Shown here: piece by piece, positions 1 to 6,908 of the stretch
Layout: every line of letters begins with the position of its first letter
Numbering within the stretch: the first letter of the stretch is position 1
From: an uncultured Thermoanaerobacteraceae bacterium
GTDB lineage: Bacteria > Bacillota > DSM-12270 > Thermacetogeniales > Thermacetogeniaceae
Direction: 5' to 3'
NCBI GenBank assembly: GCA_937914965.1
Contig: CALGIY010000219.1
Span: 1-8,420 of the forward strand
Length of the DNA: 8,420 nucleotides
Made by a program: the position numbers and the translations under genes
Notes under the pieces: generated by a model
The model's input: only the letters and a program-made list of their open reading frames with translations
Told to the model about the DNA's origin: nothing
Database searches by the model: none

Positions 1-57
1 CTTCAAATCGATGATCGAGCTAATTTTTTTAAGGTAAAAAATAGCATTAGGGATGTA
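1..57 (+). other. AT-rich lead-in to the glycosyltransferase gene
   Basis: These 57 bases precede the chosen ATG. The glycosyltransferase frame is open right to the window edge (upstream codons read LQIDDRANFFKVKNSIRDV), so a longer N-terminus cannot be formally excluded. A second frame ends at a TAA at 35-37 and could be the tail of a preceding gene. An AGGGA at 49-53 lies 4 bases before the ATG and is a plausible but slightly close ribosome binding site. No promoter is evident. Confidence 0.4.
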
Positions 58-1434
58 ATGAAAAAACAAAGGATTTTAATAATTTGTGAGTATTTTTATC
101 CAATAAATAAAATTGCAGCAATTCGTACCACTAAGTTTGCGAAAAAATTAGCAATGCATAATTTTGATGTAGATGTTGTGTGTCGATCCTATAAATCATT
201 TCCCATAAATAATAAATCTGCAGGTGATTGGATTAATCAAATTAATATTGCATATATAGATGAGTATAGAATTGCACGAAGAATTGGAACAAAAAGAAGA
301 GCTTTAGCCACATCTAGACAAATGAATAAACAAGGGACACTACAAAAAATAAATGGTCAAAATTTTCAAAAACAGACAATTATTAAATCGATAATTATTG
401 AAAGTCTCCGCTACTTAAGGTTCTTTGCAAATTATGTAGAAAATCTTGGATACATCACAAATGCCAAAAAAGTTTTAAGAAAAATTGAGGATGTTGATAT
501 TGTCATATCCTCATTTGGTCCAAAGTCAAGTTCAATTTTGGGTAAGTGGTATAAGGATAGAAATCCAGGAGTTTTTTGGATTGCAGATCATAGAGATCCT
601 GTTTTTAATCAATCCTTTACTCTTCCCCTATTCAGACATACAGATAAAACATTTGTACGTAGAAAATGTAAGAAAGCTGACGTTATTACTGGAGTCTCTC
701 AAGGATGTATTGATAATCTCTATTTCCCAGAACATCCAAACAAAGTTGTAGTAACAAATGGTTTTGATAGGGATGATATTCGTGATATTGAATATACGAA
801 ACCGAACAAGTTTACATTATCTTATCTAGGATCTTTATACTCAGGAAAACGAGATATTTCTCCGTTAATTAAGGCTCTTCGAGAGTTGATTGGTGAAAAA
901 GCAATAATTAAATCTGATATAGATATATGTTATTCGGGAACTTCAAGAATTGATATATTGAAACAGGCTCAATTCTATGGGCTCTCTGAGATAATTAATG
1001 CAACAGACTCCGTTACTCATGAAGAATCATTAAAGCGACAACTAATGAGTCATATTTTGATATTAGCTACTTGGAATAATATTGGTGAAGAGGGTGTATT
1101 AACCGGAAAGTTTCTTGAATACTTGATGATGGATAAGCCAATTGTATGCATTGTATCTGGTAACTTACCGAATAGCAAAGTTAAAGAGATGATGGTTAAA
1201 GGAAACTTAGGATTTTGCTATGAAGAGCCGACCTCTACTACTGATCATATATCCCTTAAAGAATATATTCTGAGACAATACAAAATTTTTAAAACTACTG
1301 GTAATGTAGAACATAACCCTAACAATGAATATATTGAACAGTTCAACTATAAAAATATTGCTAAGCAACTCATTTCTCTGTTTCCAGAGGAGCTGAAAAT
1401 GGAAAAAATAGATGAGAAGAATGTTTCTCTGTAA
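58..1434 (+). CDS. GT-B type glycosyltransferase, probably GT4-like, of a surface-polysaccharide cluster
   Basis: This 458-residue protein probably adds one sugar to a lipid-linked polysaccharide repeat unit at the cytoplasmic face of the membrane; donor and acceptor cannot be read from sequence. It begins with a beta strand and a loop typical of GT4 N-domains (RILIICEYFYP, residues 5-15, then an Arg/Lys-rich helix). Other points are DHRDP at 177-181, a VSQGCIDNL segment near 213-221, and VTNGFD at 232-237, where these families switch to the C-domain. LGSLYSGKRD follows at 257-266. The segment EEGVLTGKFLEYLMMDKPIV at 344-363 resembles the nucleotide-sugar-binding E-x7-E region (Glu344/345 to Glu354). 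No signal peptide or clear membrane segment is seen. The start at 58 suits the family N-terminus. The gene is far more AT-rich than the wbp genes after it, which suggests separate acquisition. The GT class is fairly safe, the exact family less so. Confidence 0.75.
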   Translation: MKKQRILIICEYFYPINKIAAIRTTKFAKKLAMHNFDVDVVCRSYKSFPINNKSAGDWINQINIAYIDEYRIARRIGTKRRALATSRQMNKQGTLQKINGQNFQKQTIIKSIIIESLRYLRFFANYVENLGYITNAKKVLRKIEDVDIVISSFGPKSSSILGKWYKDRNPGVFWIADHRDPVFNQSFTLPLFRHTDKTFVRRKCKKADVITGVSQGCIDNLYFPEHPNKVVVTNGFDRDDIRDIEYTKPNKFTLSYLGSLYSGKRDISPLIKALRELIGEKAIIKSDIDICYSGTSRIDILKQAQFYGLSEIINATDSVTHEESLKRQLMSHILILATWNNIGEEGVLTGKFLEYLMMDKPIVCIVSGNLPNSKVKEMMVKGNLGFCYEEPTSTTDHISLKEYILRQYKIFKTTGNVEHNPNNEYIEQFNYKNIAKQLISLFPEELKMEKIDEKNVSL

Positions 1435-1461
1435 CGATATTAAAAAACTATAAGGAACCCC

Positions 1462-2778
1462 ATGAATAAAGAGTATATCAAGGATTGTATTATTAATAGG
1501 GAAATAAAAGTGGCGGTAATCGGCCTCGGCTACGTCGGTCTCCCCCTAGCCGTTGAGAAGGCAAGGGCACGCTTCAAGACTACCGGCTTTGATGTCCAGC
1601 AAAAGAAAGTGGACATGGTAAACCAAGGCATCAACTATATCGGTGATGTTGTCCAGGAAGACCTGGCTTCCTTGGTGAAGAAGGGGATGCTCAGGGCGAC
1701 TAGTGATTTCTCCTTTGTGAAGGACTGTGACTTCATCGCCATCTGTGTTCCAACTCCCCTGGACGAGCACCAGCAACCAGACATCACCTATGTACGCGAT
1801 TCTGTCATGGAGATTGCCAAGTACCTTAAGAAGAATTCAATCGTTGTCCTGGAGTCTACCACCTACCCGGGGACCACCGAGGAGTTGGTGAAGCCCTTGC
1901 TGGAGGAGGGCTCCGGCCTTGTCTGTGGGGAAGACTTCTATCTCGGGTTCTCCCCTGAGCGTGTCGATCCAGGCAATTTGTTGTACAAGACGAAGAATAC
2001 CCCCAAGGTGGTTGGAGGTATCGGAAAGGATGCTACCGAGGTGATTGCAGCGATGTACCGTGCGGTGCTTTCCAGTGATGTGACCGAGGTTTCCAGCCCT
2101 GCGGTGGCAGAGATGGAGAAGATCCTGGAGAATACCTACCGGAATGTGAACATTGGCCTGGTAAATGAGCTTGCCCAGCTCTGTCACGAGATGGGCATCA
2201 GCATCTGGGAAGTCATAGATGCTGCAAAGACCAAGCCCTATGGATTCCAGGCATTCTACCCGGGTCCGGGCCTGGGAGGCCACTGTATCCCGCTTGATCC
2301 CTATTATCTCTCCTGGAAGGCAAGGGAGTATGGATTCCATACCTCGATGATTGAAAGCTCGATGATGATCAACGACCGGATGCCTGAGTACACGGTGGAA
2401 CGGGCCTCGAAGATACTGAACAGGTTCAGGAAGGCCGTCAATGGATCGAAGATCCTGATGCTTGGGGTTGCCTACAAACAGGACATTGACGACTACCGGG
2501 AGAGCCCGGCCCTTGATGTGATAGCGATTCTGGAAAAGCAAGGTGCAGTGGTTACTTATCATGATCCTTGGGTGGCAGAGTACCAGCATAAGGGAAAGGT
2601 TGTGAAAGGCGAAAAGGAACTGAGTACAAAACTGCTGGAGGAAGCCGACCTTGTCATAATCACCACCGCGCATAGCAACGTTGACTATGATATGGTACAG
2701 AAACATGCAAAGGCCATCTTTGATACAAAGAACGTCATGAAGGCCATTGCCGGTCGTGACAACATCGAGGTGCTGTGA
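1462..2778 (+). CDS. wbpA: UDP-N-acetyl-D-glucosamine 6-dehydrogenase (WbpA type)
   Basis: This is a nucleotide-sugar dehydrogenase of 438 residues, the usual family length. It should oxidise C6 of UDP-GlcNAc twice with NAD+ to give UDP-GlcNAcA, the first step toward UDP-ManNAc3NAcA. The N-terminal Rossmann motif is VAVIGLGYVGLPLA at 17-30. CVPTPLDEHQQPD (95-107), ESTTYPGTT (131-139) and GFSPERVDPGN (162-172) are standard family blocks. The helix AEMEKILENTYRNVN (216-230) carries the conserved Lys220. The catalytic cysteine is Cys275 in GPGLGGHCIPLDP. The C-terminal domain includes LGVAYKQDIDDYRESP, a typical UDP-binding segment. AAGGA at 1452-1456 lies 5 bases before the ATG. Base composition changes just after the start, at about codon 17: the first 16 codons look like the AT-rich upstream gene. 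A GalNAc-type dehydrogenase is possible, but the four following genes favour the WbpA role. Confidence 0.92.
   Translation: MNKEYIKDCIINREIKVAVIGLGYVGLPLAVEKARARFKTTGFDVQQKKVDMVNQGINYIGDVVQEDLASLVKKGMLRATSDFSFVKDCDFIAICVPTPLDEHQQPDITYVRDSVMEIAKYLKKNSIVVLESTTYPGTTEELVKPLLEEGSGLVCGEDFYLGFSPERVDPGNLLYKTKNTPKVVGGIGKDATEVIAAMYRAVLSSDVTEVSSPAVAEMEKILENTYRNVNIGLVNELAQLCHEMGISIWEVIDAAKTKPYGFQAFYPGPGLGGHCIPLDPYYLSWKAREYGFHTSMIESSMMINDRMPEYTVERASKILNRFRKAVNGSKILMLGVAYKQDIDDYRESPALDVIAILEKQGAVVTYHDPWVAEYQHKGKVVKGEKELSTKLLEEADLVIITTAHSNVDYDMVQKHAKAIFDTKNVMKAIAGRDNIEVL
2767..2770 (+). promoter_or_regulatory. Ribosome binding site deciding the wbpI start
   Basis: GAGG lies inside the last codons of wbpA, 7 bases before ATG 2778. 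This favours ATG 2778 over the in-frame GTG at 2775. The wbpA stop and wbpI start then share one base (TGATG), which indicates translational coupling. Confidence 0.55.
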
Positions 2779-3860
2779 TGAAGATTGTCACCGTGGTGGG
2801 AGCTAGGCCACAATTCATCAAGGCAGCTGCGATGTCCCGGGTGCTTCGTAGGGAGCACCAGGAAATCCTGGTTCATACTGGACAGCACTATGACCCAAAC
2901 ATGTCGGATGTGTTCTTCGAAGAACTGGGTATCCCACAGCCTGAGTACAACCTTGGGATCAGTGGGGGGTCCCATGCACAGATGACTGGAAGGATGCTTA
3001 TCGCCATCGAGGAGGTTCTGTTGAAGGAATCCCCTGATGCACTGCTGGTGTATGGGGATACCAATTCCACCATGGCGGCTTCCTTGGCAGCTGTGAAACT
3101 ACATATCCCAATCATACATGTAGAAGCAGCGGCAAGGCTGGGAACATTCTCCAATCCTGAAGAGGTGAACCGTGTAGTGACAGACCATATTTCCTCCATC
3201 CTGTTTGCCTGTGTCCCCAGTGCAGTTGAGTTTGCCAGGAAAGAGGGTCTGGAAAGGAACCTGTTCCTGGTGGGAGACCCCATGTATGACGCATTCCTGT
3301 ACTATAAAGGTCATAGAGCGTTGGAGCAGATTCAGTTGAAATCACTTGATGGTAAAATCCGGATGGTTCCAGATCATTTCAACTATCTTACCTGTCATAG
3401 GCAGGAGAATACGCAATCAGACGATAACCTGAAGGAGATACTGTTTGCCATGGAGAGCATGGGAATTCCTTCCATCTATCCAGTGCATCCAAGGAATCAG
3501 GAAGCTGCAAGACGGATCATGGAAAAGGACAGATTCAGGAACATACTGTTCGTGGAGCCTGTCGGCTATCTAGATTCAAACACACTGGTGAACAATGCAC
3601 AGAGGATTGTCACCGATTCAGGCGGTGTCCAAAGGGAAGCCTTCTTTGCTGAGAAGCCTTGCATCACAGTCTTCGATTATGTCGTATGGCCTGAGACAAT
3701 GGTGAATCATTGCAACCAGCTAGCCAAACCCGATGCGAAGGATATCCTGGATAAGTGCAAGAACAAGGCAGTATTTGATACACAATACAGACCTTTTGGG
3801 GATGGGCATGCTTGTGAGAGAATGTGTGATATTCTCAGAAAAGAGAATATATTGAGGTAA
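2778..3860 (+). CDS. wbpI: Non-hydrolysing UDP-sugar 2-epimerase, WbpI type (UDP-GlcNAc3NAcA to UDP-ManNAc3NAcA)
   Basis: This 360-residue protein belongs to the WecB/WbpI family of GT-B-fold epimerases. In this context it should invert C2 of UDP-2,3-diacetamido-glucuronic acid, the last step of the pathway. Residue numbers count from ATG 2778. The N-terminus is MKIVTVVGARPQFIKAAAMS, the family signature. HTGQHYDPNMSDVFFEELGI (33-52) and VYGDTNSTMA (91-100, with Asp94) follow. HVEAAARLG (114-122, with Glu116) and PEEVNR (127-132) are the catalytic acidic regions. CHRQEN has His206, HPRN is present, and TDSGGVQREAFF lies near 278-289. The HVEA segment differs from the common HVEAGLRS form: Ala118 replaces the Gly, and LGTFSN follows. 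WecB (UDP-GlcNAc 2-epimerase) is the alternative; the flanking wbpB, wbpD and wbpE genes support WbpI. Confidence 0.87.
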   Translation: MKIVTVVGARPQFIKAAAMSRVLRREHQEILVHTGQHYDPNMSDVFFEELGIPQPEYNLGISGGSHAQMTGRMLIAIEEVLLKESPDALLVYGDTNSTMAASLAAVKLHIPIIHVEAAARLGTFSNPEEVNRVVTDHISSILFACVPSAVEFARKEGLERNLFLVGDPMYDAFLYYKGHRALEQIQLKSLDGKIRMVPDHFNYLTCHRQENTQSDDNLKEILFAMESMGIPSIYPVHPRNQEAARRIMEKDRFRNILFVEPVGYLDSNTLVNNAQRIVTDSGGVQREAFFAEKPCITVFDYVVWPETMVNHCNQLAKPDAKDILDKCKNKAVFDTQYRPFGDGHACERMCDILRKENILR

Positions 3861-3863
3861 AAA

Positions 3864-4940
3864 ATGAAATATGCACTGATAGGCTGCGGGAGAATTTCTC
3901 CCAACCATATAGCTGCCGCTCTGGCTAACAAGCTTGAGTTCGTTGCCGTCTGTGACATCAACGAGCAGATGATGGAGGACAAGATCCTCAAGTTCAGGCT
4001 TGATGAACAGAACGTGGCAAGGTATCACGATTACCGGGAGATGCTGAAGGAACAGAAACCGGACCTGGTCTCCATCTGCACAGAGAGCGGCAAGCATGCA
4101 TCCATCGCCCTGGATTGTATCGATGCCGGGGCCAATCTCATCATCGAGAAACCAATCGCCCTTTCCATCAAGGATGCTGATGCCATCATTGAGAAGGCAA
4201 AGAAGAAAAAGGTGAAGGTTTGTGCCTGTCATCAGAACCGCTTCAACAAGTCTGTGGTGAAGATTCGTGAGGCCATGGAGGAGAATCGATTTGGGAAATT
4301 GATGCATGGGACCGCCCACATCCGGTGGAACCGTGGCAGGGACTACTATGACAGGGCCTCCTGGCGTGGGACCTGGGAACAGGACGGTGGTGCCCTTATG
4401 AACCAGTGCATCCACAATATCGACCTGCTCAGATGGATGATGGGAGACGAGGTTTCAGAGGTGTTTGCCTACACCGACAACCTTACTCATTCTTACATCG
4501 AGGCAGAGGATCTTGGTCTTGCCCTGGTGAAGTTTGCCAATGGTTCCTATGGGATTATTGAGGGGACCACCAACATCTACCCCCAGAACCTGGAGGAGAC
4601 GCTCTACCTGTTTGGGGAAAAGGGGACTGTGAAGGCCGGGGGACAGTCGGTGAACATCATTGAGGAGTGGCGATTCGCCGACCTGTTGGATGACCCCGGA
4701 GAGGTCAAGACAACCTACCACGAGAACCCTCCCAACGTGTATGGGTATGGTCACACCCCATTGTTTGCCGATGTGATTGAGGCAATCAGGGACGACCGCC
4801 AGCCAATGGTAACAGCGGAGGCTGGGAAGCGGGCACTCGAACTGGTACTGGCCATCTACAAGTCTGCCGCCGAAGGAAAGCCGGTCAGGCTTCCCCTGGA
4901 CAATTGTGCGACCATTGATTTCGCAGGGAGGTTCTCCTGA
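3864..4940 (+). CDS. wbpB: UDP-GlcNAcA 3-dehydrogenase, Gfo/Idh/MocA family (WbpB type)
   Basis: This 358-residue oxidoreductase should oxidise C3 of UDP-GlcNAcA to the 3-keto sugar with bound NAD+. That ketone is the substrate of the aminotransferase encoded downstream. The N-terminal Rossmann fold begins [18 protein letters not shown] (3-20), with the strand FVAVCDIN (26-33). The Gfo/Idh/MocA signature IIEKPIAL lies at 93-100, with the conserved lysine at 96. The second catalytic motif, [17 protein letters not shown] (175-191), has His184. This Lys/His pair matches the residues used by characterised WbpB/WlbA enzymes. The mid-part [20 protein letters not shown] (152-171) is typical of the WbpB subgroup. 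It starts 3 bases after the wbpI stop. GAGG at 3854-3857 overlaps that stop and is spaced 6 bases from the ATG. Family assignment is firm; substrate comes from context. Confidence 0.9.
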   Translation: MKYALIGCGRISPNHIAAALANKLEFVAVCDINEQMMEDKILKFRLDEQNVARYHDYREMLKEQKPDLVSICTESGKHASIALDCIDAGANLIIEKPIALSIKDADAIIEKAKKKKVKVCACHQNRFNKSVVKIREAMEENRFGKLMHGTAHIRWNRGRDYYDRASWRGTWEQDGGALMNQCIHNIDLLRWMMGDEVSEVFAYTDNLTHSYIEAEDLGLALVKFANGSYGIIEGTTNIYPQNLEETLYLFGEKGTVKAGGQSVNIIEEWRFADLLDDPGEVKTTYHENPPNVYGYGHTPLFADVIEAIRDDRQPMVTAEAGKRALELVLAIYKSAAEGKPVRLPLDNCATIDFAGRFS

Positions 4941-5509
4941 TGGACTGGTATGTACACCCTTCTTCCTATGTTGATGACGATGTGATTATCGGCAAGGATA
5001 CCAAGGTCTGGCACTTCTGCCACATACAGGGCGGAGCAAGGATCGGTGGAGGCTGTTCCCTTGGACAGAACGTGAATGTCTCGAACAACGTCATAATCGG
5101 GAATGGGTGCAAGATCCAGAACAACGTTTCCCTGTATGAGGGGGTAACGCTCGAGGACCATGTGTTCTGCGGGCCTTCCTGTGTATTCACAAACGATCTT
5201 ACCCCGAGGGCAAAATACCCGAAGGGGAAGGCAGGCTATCTGAAAACTCTCGTACAAGAGGGTGCCTCCATCGGGGCGAATGCCACCATCGTCTGTGGGA
5301 TAACCATCGGTAAGTGGGCACTCATCGGCAGCGGGGCGGTTGTCACCAAGGATGTCCCAGATTATGCCTTGATGGTTGGAGTGCCTGCACAGCAGAAGGG
5401 ATGGGCCTGTGAATGTGGTTCCGTTCTGGATGAGAACCTGCATTGCAAGAGTTGCAGCAGGCAGTATGAGCAGAAGACAGGAGGCCTTGTCGAGAGGCAG
5501 GGGAACTGA
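4940..5509 (+). CDS. wbpD: UDP-2-acetamido-3-amino-2,3-dideoxy-glucuronate N-acetyltransferase (WbpD type)
   Basis: This 189-residue left-handed beta-helix acyltransferase should acetylate the 3-amino group made by WbpE, using acetyl-CoA, to give UDP-GlcNAc3NAcA. Most of the chain is hexapeptide repeats with I/V/L every sixth residue, roughly 10-80 and 105-140. The loop [13 protein letters not shown] (78-90) and the region [20 protein letters not shown] match the WbpD/WlbB subgroup, and the helix closes with [20 protein letters not shown] (131-150). After residue 154 a short tail has four cysteines (157, 159, 169, 172) in a C-x-C...C-x2-C pattern, suggestive of a small zinc ribbon. The ATG shares its A with the wbpB TGA stop (TGATG), implying coupled translation. 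Length agrees with the family norm of about 190 residues. Confidence 0.88.
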   Translation: MDWYVHPSSYVDDDVIIGKDTKVWHFCHIQGGARIGGGCSLGQNVNVSNNVIIGNGCKIQNNVSLYEGVTLEDHVFCGPSCVFTNDLTPRAKYPKGKAGYLKTLVQEGASIGANATIVCGITIGKWALIGSGAVVTKDVPDYALMVGVPAQQKGWACECGSVLDENLHCKSCSRQYEQKTGGLVERQGN

Positions 5510-5511
5510 GT

Positions 5512-6474
5512 ATGGAATTTCGTGATCTCAAGAAGCAATACCAGATACTGAAGGCGGACATGGACAAGGCTGTCATCGAGGTGATGACGGAGTGCAATTT
5601 CATCAATGGCAGGCAAGTCAGGGAGCTGGAAGAACAGCTTGCTGCATATGTTGGGGTGAAACATTGCATCACCTGTGGGAATGGCACTGATGCGCTCTCC
5701 ATGATGCTTATGGCTTGGGGGATCGGCCCAGGTGATGCGGTATTTGTCCCGGACTTTACCTTCTTCGCCTCTGGGGAGGTGGTCTCCTTCGAGGGAGCAA
5801 CCCCTGTGTTTGTGGATGTGGACCCGGATACCTACAACATGGATCCAGAGAGCCTGGAGCAAGCCATCCTTGCGGTGGAGGCTGAAGGGAAACTCAAGGC
5901 GAAGGTGGTCATCCCTGTGGATCTGTTCGGTCTCCCTGCAGATTATGACCGGATCAACGAGATTGCCCACAGGCATGGCTTGAAGGTACTGGAGGATGGG
6001 GCCCAAGGCTTTGGGGGCATGTACAAGGGAAGGAAAGCCTGTTCCCTAGGGGATGCTGCAACCACTTCCTTTTTCCCAGCGAAGCCCCTTGGTTGTTATG
6101 GCGATGGTGGGGCAATTTTCACCAACAGTGACCAGGAAGCCGAGTACCTGAGATCGATTGCAGTGCATGGGAAGGGATCCTATAAATATGACAATGTCCG
6201 TATCGGATGGAACTCACGCCTTGATACCATCCAGGCGGCAGTCCTCCTGGTGAAATTCAAGGCGTTCCAAGCGTATGAGCTGGAAGCAGTGAATAAGGTG
6301 GCTTCCTGGTATACAAATACATTGGGGGATGCTGTGAAGACCCCGGTAGTCCCGGAAGGATGCTACTCCAGCTGGGCACAGTACACCATACAACTGGGCG
6401 ATGAGAACCAACGGACTGAGATCCAGGTGAAACTGAAAGAGCAAGGGATGAGCGAAACACCACTATTATTATGA
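5512..6474 (+). CDS. wbpE: PLP-dependent 3-aminotransferase WbpE, lacking its C-terminal part at the seam
   Basis: This DegT/DnrJ/EryC1-family aminotransferase should move an amino group from glutamate to UDP-3-keto-GlcNAcA. It opens with EFRDLKKQYQILKADMD (2-18). The cofactor-phosphate loop CGNGTDAL is at 55-62 and DFTFFASGEVV at 81-91. EDGAQGFGG (161-169) carries the Asp that contacts the pyridine nitrogen. The Schiff-base lysine is Lys191 in SFFPAKPLGCYGDGGA, and GWNSRLDTIQAA follows later. Family resemblance holds through VKLKEQGM near 304-311, then ends abruptly in SETPLLL and a stop. Full-length homologues run to about 360 residues and continue with a YYP...H.Q segment here, so about 45-50 residues are missing. 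AGGGGAA at 5499-5505 is a good ribosome binding site, and the start is 2 bases after the wbpD stop. Identity is secure; the last 9 or so residues are probably not native. Confidence 0.88.
   Translation: MEFRDLKKQYQILKADMDKAVIEVMTECNFINGRQVRELEEQLAAYVGVKHCITCGNGTDALSMMLMAWGIGPGDAVFVPDFTFFASGEVVSFEGATPVFVDVDPDTYNMDPESLEQAILAVEAEGKLKAKVVIPVDLFGLPADYDRINEIAHRHGLKVLEDGAQGFGGMYKGRKACSLGDAATTSFFPAKPLGCYGDGGAIFTNSDQEAEYLRSIAVHGKGSYKYDNVRIGWNSRLDTIQAAVLLVKFKAFQAYELEAVNKVASWYTNTLGDAVKTPVVPEGCYSSWAQYTIQLGDENQRTEIQVKLKEQGMSETPLLL
6453..6470. other. Seam between the wbp cluster and unrelated DNA
   Basis: The last codons that fit WbpE end at about 6452. The first codons that fit an FtsX-type permease (frame of 6471, reading IIMSIFLYGF) begin by about 6465. 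The permease frame meets a TGA at 6417-6419, so it cannot extend far upstream. Composition drops on crossing this point. No inverted repeat, transposase, integrase or tRNA is present. ATGAG occurs on both sides (6448-6452 and 6471-6475), too short to mean much. A misassembly or an illegitimate join fits; the exact base cannot be fixed from sequence alone. Confidence 0.75.
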
Positions 6475-6869
6475 GTATTTTCCTGTACGGATTTGTTGGG
6501 GTAATCACCCTGATTGGTTGTGTCAATATCTTCAATACAATCAGTACCAATTTAATCCTGAGAACAAGAGAACTATCAGTGTTAAGGTCAGTGGGCATGA
6601 CCAGAAAGGGAATCAGAAAAATGGTTTCCCTGGAAGGGGTTTTTTATGGAGCTACAGCAGCAGTATATGGGTCAGTAATCGGGTTAGGCCTGTCTTATCT
6701 GCTGTTTAAGATCCTCATTGACCTGAGAGAGTTTCCCTGGACTGTTCCCTGGAACAATGTGTTAACAGCAGTTTTGGGGGCCTTGCTGATTACATGGGCA
6801 GCAGGTTATCTGCCGCTGAAAAAGATTAACGGCAGGAATATTGTCGAGCAATTGCGAATGGAAGAGTAA
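6471..6869 (+). CDS. C-terminal fragment of an FtsX/MacB-type ABC transporter permease
   Basis: The reading frame gives 132 residues matching the C-terminal end of an FtsX-domain ABC permease: three hydrophobic helices at about 3-24, 55-80 and 97-115. Between the first two lies the conserved cytoplasmic stretch TNLILRTRELSVLRSVGMTR (26-45), a hallmark of these permeases. The end, LKKINGRNIVEQLRMEE, is the usual C-terminal finish. Complete proteins of this type have several hundred more residues and an extra N-terminal helix, so the 5' part is missing. The ATG at 6471 is an internal methionine codon of the original gene with no ribosome binding site. Its four-base overlap with the wbpE stop (ATGA) is therefore coincidental. 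The substrate is unknown; such permeases export peptides, antibiotics or lipoproteins, or act in envelope stress. It probably shares a transcript with the deacetylase 39 bases downstream. Confidence 0.8.
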   Translation: MSIFLYGFVGVITLIGCVNIFNTISTNLILRTRELSVLRSVGMTRKGIRKMVSLEGVFYGATAAVYGSVIGLGLSYLLFKILIDLREFPWTVPWNNVLTAVLGALLITWAAGYLPLKKINGRNIVEQLRMEE

Positions 6870-6892
6870 CACTTTCGGCTTTAGTAACATAT

Positions 6893-6900
6893 AAAGGTGG
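6893..6900 (+). promoter_or_regulatory. Strong ribosome binding site of the deacetylase gene
   Basis: AAAGGTGG matches the AAAGGAGG consensus at seven of eight bases and lies 8 bases before ATG 6909. It selects that ATG over the in-frame GTG at 6897, which lies inside the site itself. Confidence 0.75.
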
Positions 6901-6908
6901 CTTTTCTC

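Noticed and set aside
1837..2706. Long minus-strand open frame of 289 codons opposite wbpA
   Set aside because: It lies wholly within a gene with all family motifs, has no recognisable domain, and is the open antisense frame expected from GC-richer codon use.
2775..2777. GTG as the start of wbpI
   Set aside because: ATG 2778 has the better spacing to GAGG and gives the family N-terminus MKIVTVVGARPQ without an extra residue.
3720..4415. Minus-strand open frame of 231 codons spanning the wbpI-wbpB boundary
   Set aside because: It overlaps two well-supported genes and its translation shows no known motif or plausible start signal.
5362..6006. Minus-strand open frame of 214 codons across wbpD and wbpE
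   Set aside because: It is antisense to motif-bearing coding sequence and has an unnatural Cys/His/Pro-rich composition.
6471..6474. ATGA overlap suggesting that wbpE and the permease fragment are translationally coupled
   Set aside because: Both genes are truncated at this point and the ATG is an internal codon of the permease, so the overlap is accidental.
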